The notes beneath the pieces were generated by a model. It was given only the letters and a program-made list of their open reading frames with translations. It had not been told where the DNA came from and did no database searches. Below, one piece after another: positions 55,922 through 64,000 of a stretch of 64,000 bases of DNA (positions are counted from its first letter, which is position 1; every line of letters begins with the position of its first letter). Both the position numbers and the translations under genes were made by a program. Origin of the DNA: Prorocentrum cordatum (Eukaryota; Sar; Dinophyceae; Prorocentrales; Prorocentraceae); the NCBI GenBank assembly GCA_963575745.1, contig CAUYUJ010019274.1:119284-183283 (forward strand). The letters run 5' to 3'.

Positions 55922-56640
55922 AAACAAATTCGCCGGCCCAACGGGCCAGAGGCGTGCTAAGATCTCCGGTAACTGGTAAACAGTATTTCTGGTTCGCGCG
56001 CGCGGGGCGGCCCCTGGGGGTCCCTGGATCAAAAGTACCCCGGGAGGAGCCCGGGACACGCCACACTCCCCCAGATCCTCCAGGATCGCCCCAAGAGGGC
56101 CCCAAGAGGCCCCCAACACAATCCAAGAGAGGTCCGAGACGCCCGAAGATCGCTCCACGGCGCCCAAGATGGCCTCCAGACGGCCCAAGAGGTCTCCAAG
56201 ATGACCCAACAAGCCTCCAAGATGCCCCAAGAGGCCTCCAGGAGCATTCCCAAGAGGGCCCCAAGAGGCAAAAATCAATGCTTTTCCCTAGGTTTTGGAC
56301 AGATTTGGGCGTTTCAACCTTTTCGGTTCCCCGACGCCCCTAAACGGCTCAGGAGGCCTCCAAGATCGCCTCAAGAGGGCCCAAGAGGCCCTCAAAAGGG
56401 CCCCAAGACGGCCCAAGACGGCTCCAAGACGGCCTCAGAGGCCTCCAAGACGGCCCAAGAGGGCCCCAAGAACGCCCCCAACACGGTCCAAGAGAGGTCC
56501 GAGACGCCCGAAGATCGCTCCACGACGCCCAAGATGGCCTCTGGACGGCCCAAGACGTCTCCAAGATGGCCCAAGAAGCCTCTAAGATACCCCAAGAGGC
56601 CTCCAAGAGAATTCCCAAGAGGGCCCCAAGAGGCAAAAAA
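55922..56640 (+). repeat. family B unit: header plus array
   Basis: Header AAATTCGCCGGCCCAACGGG, CCAGAGGCGTGCTAAGATCT and CCGGTAACTGG, then TTCGCGCGCGCGGGGCGGCC and TGGATCAAAAGTACCCCGGG. Array of CCAAGAGG/CCAAGATGG units, with two AT-richer spacers (56263-56335 and 56625-56690) that are near copies of each other (TTTTGGACAGATTTGGGCG; GCTTTGGACAGATTTATCG). Confidence 0.75.
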
Positions 56641-56799
56641 CTGTGCTTTTCCTTTGGCTTTGGACAGATTTATCGACAACTACACGGCTCCCGACGCCGC
56701 AGCTCCACACTGCAAACGACCACTCGGACAGGCGACCACGGTGCGACATTATGGGCCGGCGGAATGAGCGAAGCGATTAAGTAAATTTGCATGCATGCA

Positions 56800-57004
56800 T
56801 ACCTACATGCATCTATATATATATATATACATACATACATACATATATATGTGTGTGCATGCATGCATGCATGCATACATACATACATACATACATACGT
56901 ACATACATACATACATACATACATACATACATACAGGCATACACACGTATATACATATACACATATACACGTACATACATACATACATACATACATACAT
57001 ACAT

Positions 57005-57047
<43 letters not shown>

Positions 57048-57140
57048 TACATGCATGCATACATACATACATACATACATACACACACATACATACATAC
57101 ATGCATACATGCATGCATACATACATACATACATAAATGC

Positions 57141-57171
<31 letters not shown>

Positions 57172-57310
57172 CACATACATACATACATACATACATACAT
57201 ACATACATACATACATGCATACATACATACATACATACATACATACATACATACATGCATGCATGCATGCATGCATGCATACATACATACATACATGCAT
57301 ACATACATAC
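56800..57310 (+). repeat. (ACAT)n / (ACAG)n tetranucleotide microsatellite
   Basis: About 500 bp of TACA/GCAT tetramers with an ACAG block at 57003-57046. Tyr/Ile/His- and Met/Cys/Val-rich frames are artefacts. Confidence 0.95.
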
Positions 57311-57394
57311 TGTAGACACTATGTTGCGCACTATATGTCGTGCAACACACGTGGCGCAATCTAGTGATGCAATCCATGTGGTCTGCTATCTATG

Positions 57395-57690
57395 TGGGCG
57401 GCGACGAAGCGGCGACGGGACGGCATCGGCGGCAACATACCCGCCAGACCAGCAGGCAGGCCCAGACGACCAGCGGGACGAGGCGGCGACGGAGCGGCGA
57501 CGGCGGCAACATCGCCCCCAGAACGGCACACCGGCCCAAACGACGGGCGGCGACGAGGCGGCAACGGAGCGGCGACGGCGGCAAGATAGCCGCCAGAGCG
57601 GCACACCAGCCCAGACGACGGGCGGCGACGAGGTGGCGACGGGGCGGCGACGGCGGCAACATAGCTGCCAGAGCGGCACACCAGCACAAC
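57395..57690 (+). repeat. 75-bp tandem repeat, about 4 units
   Basis: GGCGGCGACGAGGCGGC, GACGGCGGCAAxATAGC, CAGAGCGGCACACCAGCCCA units. The 25-codon period keeps one frame open (GGDEAATERRRRQDSRQSGT), but no start or domain supports a gene. Confidence 0.8.
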
Positions 57691-59139
57691 TCCCTAGAAC
57701 AGAAGTAAGAAGCCCGCCAAGGGCAAGCACTGCTCGGGGAATATGTGGACATATCTATGTATATATATATATATATTCACATGCATCTATGTGTATACCT
57801 ACACATACATGTAAAAATAGGCGTCGCGGCCACGCGCGCACCGGCGCAGCGTAGGGCAAGTCAAGCAGGAATACGTGGGAAGCACAAACACACACACACA
57901 CACACATTCGCACTTTTCCCTCAAGCGGCCGAGAGACATCCCTACAGCGATAGTCTAAGGCGGGACACGCTTAGCGTCAATTCCACCTGGCGTTGCAGAT
58001 GGGAGGACAACGCAGGACGAGTCGCGTACACAAAACATGAGCGGTGGCTGCGACTTTTCCACCACTAGCGAAGTGGCGCCACCGTCGTGAATAATGGCAA
58101 CGGACACCAGCTATCGTCTAACCTGCCACCAGACGTTGCAGATGGAAGGCAGTAGAGAGAAGAGTCGGCGTGCCAGCGGCCACCAATGACACCAACTGGC
58201 GGTGCACAGCACAAGACAGGACACGCGCAAGGATTGGCCCATTGATGGGACAGCGAGGCTAGAACTGGCGACCCCAGGAACAATCGAGCACAGTCGACTG
58301 CTGTGCTAAGAAAAACTGACAACAGACACACACACACACACACAAACGCAAAGCAATACAAGAGACAGGAGCGAAGAGAGGAAGGACGGCACGTGGACCT
58401 CTGCAGCGCCTTCAGAGCTCAGCGCATTTTTATGACTGGCGCGCGCCGAAGAGGTCTGGACGCCATCGGGCGCAGAATCTTGGGAAGGCTTTTAGCCGCC
58501 CCGGACGGGGAGCCGCCTACCCCCGAAGGTCCGAGGCCGGAATCTCGCCAGCCCCCTGGGCGTACAGTCGGACCTAGGACAGAAGAACATTCGGGGAGAC
58601 GTAAGACTCGGGTACGGGGGACTCGGGTTGGCCTGACGGGGGCGTCGTAAAAATGCCGAGACCCAATCGGAAATTTGACGCGGGCCCCTGCTGCAAACAT
58701 CCCACGAAAACGGGACCGTCGAAATCCAGGACGCGCTCGTCAAAAAAAATCGGCAAACCCGAGTTCCGGCTTACTCGAGTCTCACGTCTCCCCGAAACAT
58801 CCTTCAAGAACATGAGACCCTCCGTCGGCCAAAACACACAGAACATCAAAGGGCACCCTGCCCCAGGATGCACAAGACCATCCAACAAGCACGAAGAACA
58901 CTAAGGTACCCTCCCCGAACCGACCTCGATCTTATACCTCGGTCCGACTGTACGTAGTTTGTGGAGATGCTTTTTCCAACCTCCTTCCCCATCGGGAAGG
59001 GGCTCATCACCGCTCTCCATGCATGAAGACCCCATCTCCCATTCGCCCGGCCGCCGACCAAAAACCGATGCGGCCCTCCACCCGCCACCGTCCCAAAAAA
59101 TGACAGGCGAAGAACCCACACATTCTTCGGTGCGTATGA
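57691..59139. other. no gene recognised
   Basis: Includes a TA/CA patch (57755-57810), CA runs (57888-57906 and 58322-58344) and a 24-bp near-duplicate (CGTTGCAGATGGGAGG at about 57993; CGTTGCAGATGGAAGG at about 58133). Confidence 0.35.
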
Positions 59140-59430
59140 AACTTATGAGGGCGCGCCAACCTGGAGTGGGGCTGCCATGCAAACGCAGCCGCTGGGGCCT
59201 TCAGTGGAACCCCTGGCTTGGGGGCCATGGAACGTGTGAGAGGCGTACCGAAATGGAGCGGAGCCGCCAGGCGAACGCAATGGGGCCGTAGGTGGAGCGC
59301 CCTATAGGGCCACGAAACGTGTGATGGGCGTGCCAGAATGGGGCGGGGCCCCATGCGAACGCAGCCACTCGGGCCCTCAATGGAATTCCCTGTGGGGCCA
59401 CGAAACGTGTGAAAGGCGTGCCGAAATTGA
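59140..59430 (+). repeat. 89-bp family A array, distant copy
   Basis: GGCGCGCCAACCTGGAGTGG, GGGGCCTTCAGTGGAACCCC, GGGGCCACGAAACGTGTG. Three to four diverged units, separate from the 2.6-8.7 kb cluster. Confidence 0.75.
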
Positions 59431-59459
59431 CATGATCAAGGCAGAGGCAGGAATGGAAG

Positions 59460-59600
59460 AGGGCGAGGAAGAGGAGGAGGATAAGGGGGCAGGGGAGGGG
59501 GAGGAGGAGGAGGAGGAGGAGGAGGAGGAGGAGGAGGAGGAAGAGGAGGAGGAGGAGGAGGACGAGGAGGACGAGGAGGAGGAGGAGGAGGAGGAGGACC
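59460..59600 (+). repeat. (GAG)n microsatellite
   Basis: GAG/GGA triplets directly after the family A array, as GAT triplets follow the array at 3428. Confidence 0.95.
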
Positions 59601-59754
59601 AGCGCAAACCCAAAGTCCATCAACGCTGGTGCAATAAGCCCTCCCTTCAAGGTCCCCCTTTTCATAGGTACCTACCAGAATTTATGATCTTGCACAGGGT
59701 ATCTAGAACTCCGACGACGTTCAAAAAACGGGGCGAGGTCTCATCTGGATTTGC

Positions 59755-60345
59755 GTAAGACGTCACTCCGCTGCACCCCCTAGCAGCCCTCGAAAGTGGC
59801 GACGGCTTCGCAGATCACAGCCCCAAAGATGGCGAGGTATCGTCTGAGTCTGGGTAAGACTCCGCTGGAACCCCCAGCAGCCCTCGAAAGTGGCGACAAC
59901 TTCGCAGATCGCAGACCCCCAGGGATGGCGAGGTCCCATCTGAGTCTGGGAAAGACGTCACTCCGCTACACTCCCCAGCAGCCCTCGAATGTGGCGACAA
60001 CTTCGCAGATCGCAACCCCCCACGGATGGCGAGGTCTCCTTCGAGTCTGGGTAAGACGTCACTCCGCTGCATTCCCCAGCAGCCCTCGAATGTGGTGACG
60101 GCATTGCAAATCGCAGCTCCCCAGGGACGGCGAGGTCTTATCCTGATTTGGGTAAGACGTCACTCCGCTGCACTCCCCAGCAGCCCTCGAAAGTGGCGAC
60201 GGTTTCGCAGATCGCAACCCCCCAGGGAGGGCGAGGTCTCACTCGAATCTGGGTAAAACGTCACTCCGCTGCGCTCCCCACCAGCTCTCGAATGTGGCGA
60301 CAGCTTCGCTGATCGCAAACCCCCAGGGATGGCCAAGTAGGAAGC
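59755..60345 (+). repeat. ~100-bp tandem array, 6 units
   Basis: Unit landmark GACGTCACTCCGCTGCAC-like at 59759, 59858 (variant), 59954, 60055, 60156 and about 60257; each unit also has CCCAGCAGCCCTCGAAxGTG, CTTCGCAGATCGCA and GGATGGCGAGGTC. Confidence 0.85.
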
Positions 60346-60429
60346 AAGCTGGCACGCAGAAAGGAGCGAGCTGGGAGGCAGGAGAGAAGGGCAGAGGAGG
60401 CGAAAGGCGGAAGAAGGAGAAGACACGCG

Positions 60430-60490
60430 GGCAGAGCTTGATTCAAAACCAGCACTCAACGCAAGAGGGTTGGGAACAATTTCGACATAT
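60430..60490 (+). repeat. boundary module of family A, copy 5
   Basis: Purine-rich GAGGCGAAAGGCGGAAGAAG, ACACGCGGGCAG, then GATTCAAAACCAGCACTCAA and GAGGGTTGGGAACAA. Same order as the other modules but more diverged. Confidence 0.5.
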
Positions 60491-60554
60491 ACATATACAG
60501 ATGTGGATATGTATATACGCATAAGCGAATTAGAGCCGTTCCTTTTGTGTTGTC

Positions 60555-60665
60555 CAACGGCCTCCAAGATGGCCGTAAGAGGGCATCCAATGCACCTAAG
60601 GGGGGCCACAAGATAGCCCCAAGAGGGCCTCGAGGGCTCCCAAAAGGCCCCCAGTGAGTTCCGAG
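60555..60665 (+). repeat. family B array fragment
   Basis: CCTCCAAGATGGCCGTAAGA, GCCCCAAGAGGGCCTCGAGG units. Confidence 0.55.
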
Positions 60666-60893
60666 ATGGTTTCACGACGTCGCGAAGAGGCTTCCAGCGG
60701 AGCTGGCCTCTTTTTCTCAGCTCTATGCGTATCAACTACGGCCCCCTCTCCAGATCTTCGCTTCTGCATGGGCTGCTGAGAGGATTCGCGAAGCGACAAG
60801 ATTTCACGCGCAACCACTGCCAGAGAAGCCCATGTTGGGGAAACGAGCTCTATACACCGGCGCATGCTGCTGGCCGTGCACTACAATTTACAT

Positions 60894-61065
60894 AGGAAAG
60901 CGGATCCTGGTATATAGGGGGCCCTGGTGTATCTATGTTCTGTTGTTTGCCAAAGGAACCAAAACTATTACACCACACCACCCAGACGTCGTCCCGGACC
61001 CTCAAAGAGTCCCGGGAATCAACACAGCCCGCCACTGGTAGTGTATATGTTCCTGTTTCCGTCCC
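60894..61065 (+). repeat. dispersed repeat family D, copy 2
   Basis: GGAAAGCGGATCCTGGTATA, TACACCACACCACCCAGACG, TCGTCCCGGACCCTCAAAGA, AGCCCGCCACTGGTAGTGTA and TATGTTCCTGTTTCCG. Pairs with 28387-28570. Confidence 0.75.
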
Positions 61066-61359
61066 AGGACACCAGGAGGCTTTGGACATGGCCACATCTG
61101 GTCGGGGACGCGCTGACCCGCTTCGGCGCGTGAACCCGGTTCGGCCCGGGCCACGCCGAAGGAACCCGAGCCATCCACGAAGGAGCTCCTTCAGGCCTGG
61201 GTCCGCGGAGGGCGGGGGCGGGGGGGGCTGGCCGCACACACAGCTCCCAAACCCAGGCCAGCACCGGAGGGGACTGGCTGATTCCCGCCGGCGCTGAACC
61301 CATTTTCGGCGGACCCGAACCCGTGAGACGAAATTGCAACGCCTGGATCCTTAGGGTCC

Positions 61360-61855
61360 TCCTCCTCCCTCCTCCTCCTCCTCCGCCTCCTCCTGCTCCT
61401 CCTCCTCCCTCCTCCTCCTCCCTCCTCCTCCTCCTGCTCCTCCTCCTCCTCCTCCTCCTCCTCCTGCTCTCCTCCTCCTCCTCCTCCTCCTCCTCCTCTC
61501 TCCTCCCCCCCCCCTCCCTCCCTCCCTCCCTCCCTCCCTCCCTCCCTCCCTCCCTCCCTCCCCTCCCTCCCTCCTCCCTCCCTCCGCTCCTCCCTCCTCC
61601 CCCTCCCTCCTCCCCCTTCCCCTTCCCCTTCCCCTTCCCCTTCCCCTTCCCCTTCCCCTTCCCCTTCCCCTCCTCCTCCTCCTCCTCCTCCCCTCCTCCT
61701 CCTCCTCCTCCCTCCTCCTCCTCCTCCTCCTCCTCCTCCTCCTCCTCCTTTTTCTCCTCCTCCTCCTCCTCCTCCTCCTCCTCCTCCTCCTCCGTTTTCT
61801 CCTCCTCCTCCTCCTCCTCCTCCTCCTCCTCCTCCTCCGCCTCCTCCTCCTCTTT
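61360..61855 (+). repeat. (TCC)n, (CTCC)n, (CCCCTT)n compound microsatellite
   Basis: TCC blocks, CTCC tetramers at 61508-61580, CCCCTT hexamers at 61613-61670, then TCC again to 61850. Confidence 0.95.
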
Positions 61856-61904
61856 GCAAGACCCTTCAATATAGGCTCTGCAGCACAGCAGCGGCGGCGA
61901 AGCC

Positions 61905-63906
61905 TCAGAAGATGTCGTACACGCGGTTGTTGAACTCGATGCACTCGTCCTCTCCACCGGTGGGCCTGACCCCTCCCCCTGCTGGGGCGGGCTGCACCCT
62001 GGGCCTAACCCCTCGCCCCGCTGGCGTGACGATGATGTCCCAGTCGAAGGAGTCGCTGTACACGGCGTCCGCGAGCTTGGGCCTAACCCCTCGCCCTGCT
62101 GGGGTGGGCATCGCCTCGCAGGCTGCCTCGCGCCGCCCCCGTACTCGCTGTGGTAGCCGTCGGAATCCTCCTGGAAGGAGTGGTCCTGGGGCTGGTCGCG
62201 GTGCCTTCCTCGGTCTCGCGCTGGCCGTAGGCGTCGTCGTGCTCGGACGCGTCGCCCTCGGCGGCCGCGGACCCGGGAAGGCGGAAGCGCACCATCTTCG
62301 AGTGGTGCTTCTTCTTGGGGAAGTGGTCGCAACTGTCTGTCAGCTTCTCCTTCTTGAGTAGCGGAGCCCACCGCGGGTCCGCGGCGAGCGTTGCCCTGGG
62401 GTCCTCCGTGAGCCAGTCCGCATCTCTTCGCAGTTGAGGCTGCACCATGCCTCCGCTGCCACCTCCTCCGAGCAGCCGCCTTGCACGCCGTAGCGCAGAA
62501 AGTTCGCGCAGGCGGCCAGCTCGGCAATCGTCGTGTCCTCGCAGGTGTTGCGCTGGTCTTGCGGGAGCTGCGCGTACGCCGCGGACGCTCCCATCGATCG
62601 TACTGTGTCCCAGCGCGCTCGCAGGGCTGCCAAGTCCTCCTCGTTCTTGTTGGTTGCCTCCGCCATCTCGTCCCCGAGGTCATCCTCGAAGACGCGCCAC
62701 GGGCTTCAGATTGTCGGCGGGAGTCGGCGTCGCTCCCGGGCGGCCCTGTCGATCTCAAGAGGGTTGTCGCCTGTGCCCTCCGCGGTGCAGTGGTCGGTGT
62801 GCACGTGGTGCTCCTCGAGCTCCCCGAGCTGCGCCTCGCAGTCCGCGTCGCTGTCTTCCGCGTCCTCCTGCTCGTACTCTGCGCGGCTCCTCTCTGATGT
62901 CCATGGTGTCGGGCGGCCCGTTTAAGGGGGGCCAGTCCCGCCGCGTACTCGGTGTCTTTGTGGCCCTCGGTATGACGAGGTCACTGGCATGCGGGATCCC
63001 GTTCACGCTGTCTGGCTCGACCAACGCTTCATGGTCGCTCAGCGCGCGGTTTTCCTCGCCTGGATCCTCCTTCGAATCCCCCTTCTGGTCGTCTGGGTCC
63101 TCCTTCTGGTCATCTGGGTCCTTCTGGTTGTACTTGCGGTCGCTGTTGCGGCGCGCGGTGGCTGCGCGCGCGGCCTCCACCGCTGCCGCGTGCAGCAGGG
63201 CGGCCGCGGGGTAAGCGACGGCGGGCCGAGAAGTGCCGCCGTCGCCGCCGAAGTCGCCGAAGTCGCAGTGTTCATCGAAGTCGTAGCTGTCGTAGCCGTC
63301 GTTGCCTTGGTAGTCAGAGGATACATCGGGGATGAGCGGCGGCAGCTGCAGCGGCGGGATCTCTATGACGATGTACTTATGGGCGACCTGCTCCGCTGCC
63401 TCCGGTGGGCCCGCGCAAACGGGGGATGCAGAGTCCTCGGATTCCTCGGTTACAGCGGACAACACGGCGTGCTGAGCGTCGTCGCGCTGCGAGCTGCCTG
63501 CGCAGGCCCTCCCGAGTCGCGGACCGCGCTGGGCGACCCGCCAAGCCGCCGCGGGCGCCCCGTCAGGAGGCAGCTGACGGGCGTGCAGAGCGCAGCTTCG
63601 CACAAGCACGCGCTCCGCTGAGGCCGTCACGCCCTGGACTCCGGCGGCGAAAGCAGGCCTCGCAAGTCGCTCCCTCCCGTTGACGTCGTCGGCGAGAGAG
63701 GCCAGCCGCCCTCCCTCTAGGTCGGGCTGACCGCGTGTTCCGTGCAGACAGCGCCAGAATGCACGCTCGCATGCCTCGCGACCACGCCGCCTGGCGTGCC
63801 GCCTCGCCGCTGAGCGCCCGAGGTTGGTGTCGTCCTGGGCGCGCATGGGCCGCACCGCCAGCCAGCGGCGGCCCCCCGCAGCCATGCCGCGTGCCCGCGC
63901 CGCCAT
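61905..63906 (-). pseudogene. retrocopied gene with relict spliced leader (unknown protein)
   Basis: ATG 63906 lies 43 nt after the relict leader, a normal dinoflagellate 5' UTR length, and fixes strand and start. The first frame runs 63906 to about 62905, with IVIEIPPLQLPPLIP, an Asp/Gly/Tyr-rich stretch (GYDSYDFDEHCDFGDFGGDG) and KDPDDQKEDPDDQKGD. Protein-like sequence continues without introns but in changing frames: about 62895-62450 (QLGELEEHHVHTDHC; MAEATNKNEEDLAALRARWD; one TGA near 62712), 62448-62230 (DADWLTEDPRATLAADPRWA), about 62200-62130 (QDHSFQEDSDGYHSEYGGG) and 62111-61905 (LADAVYSDSFDWDII, ending ECIEFNNRVYDIF and TGA). Single-base indels are the simplest explanation: a decayed mRNA copy, or assembly errors. 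No family recognised. Confidence 0.55.
61963..62106 (-). repeat. three in-frame PAGxGVRP repeats
   Basis: Within the last coding segment the minus strand has GGGGCGAGGGGTTAGGCCC-like units at 62080-62106, 62000-62027 and 61967-61992, translating as TPAGRGVRP, TPAGRGVRP and APAGGGVRP. Confidence 0.6.
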
Positions 63907-63949
63907 GCCAAGCCTGGTTGAACCAAGATGGTCAGGGAGCGCGTCGCGG

Positions 63950-63971
63950 CTTGCGCCAAAATGGCTACGGA
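63950..63971 (-). other. relict dinoflagellate spliced leader in genomic DNA
   Basis: On the minus strand T, then CCGTAGCCATTTTGGC, then G, then CAAG. The conserved leader is (T/A/G)CCGTAGCCATTTTGGC, T, CAAG, so 21 of 22 positions match by eye and only one T is replaced by G. Leaders are normally added to mRNA by trans-splicing; a genomic copy just upstream of an ATG is the known signature of a reverse-transcribed, reintegrated mRNA in dinoflagellates. Not a leader RNA gene: no GT donor follows (the next bases are CCGCGACG). Confidence 0.85.
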
Positions 63972-64000
63972 CTCCTCCTCCTCCTCTTCCTCCCTCCCTC

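Noticed and set aside
61019-62758. A 579-codon minus-strand frame
   Set aside because: Its middle is poly-Glu/Gly from the TCC microsatellite and its ends overlap the better-supported frames of the relict-leader gene.

Overview
This window looks like nuclear DNA of a dinoflagellate; the genus cannot be read from it. The strongest evidence is a near-perfect relict of the dinoflagellate trans-spliced leader (63950-63971, minus strand, 21 of 22 positions by eye) lying 43 nt upstream of a start codon. Supporting evidence: a high-GC gene-poor sequence full of microsatellites, a Ty1/copia-like element with the gag/pol organisation I associate with dinoflagellate copies, an APE-type LINE, and intronless near-identical gene copies. 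No operons, ribosome binding sites, tRNA, rRNA or CRISPR array were found.

Layout. 1-0.8 kb: coding-like 3' end of an unknown gene. 2.6-8.7 kb: an imperfect inverted structure made of arrays of an ~89-bp repeat, GC-rich hairpin segments and a ~40-bp boundary module, with a CCAAGAGGC-type array in its centre. 9.2-13 kb: a decayed LINE (endonuclease, reverse transcriptase, zinc-finger tail). 13-22 kb: simple and short-period tandem repeats, including ~1.9 kb of (ATC)n, with fragments of decayed coding sequence at 16.3-16.7 and 17.3-18.9 kb. 22.6-23.4 kb: weak exon candidates for a membrane protein on the minus strand. 25.3-27.4 kb: a minus-strand coding-like region with a LOTUS/OST-HTH-like segment. 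28-31.8 kb: dispersed repeats.

31.8-41.6 kb: a full-length but broken copia-like retrotransposon on the minus strand, with ~140-bp LTRs, a primer-binding site, gag, zinc knuckle, protease, integrase, RT and RNase H in order, inserted into a CCAAGAGGC-type array. 42.8-46.9 kb: two head-to-tail copies of an intact cysteine-rich protein gene, identical over 219 residues, whose shared sequence starts at a spliced-leader-like TGGCTCAAG. 47-61 kb: repeats, including a 1.48-kb tandem duplication. 61.9-64 kb: the relict-leader gene, intronless but frame-disrupted, best read as a retrocopied mRNA that has begun to decay.

The only clearly intact genes are the two cysteine-rich copies. Most of the rest is mobile-element wreckage and modular tandem-repeat families.
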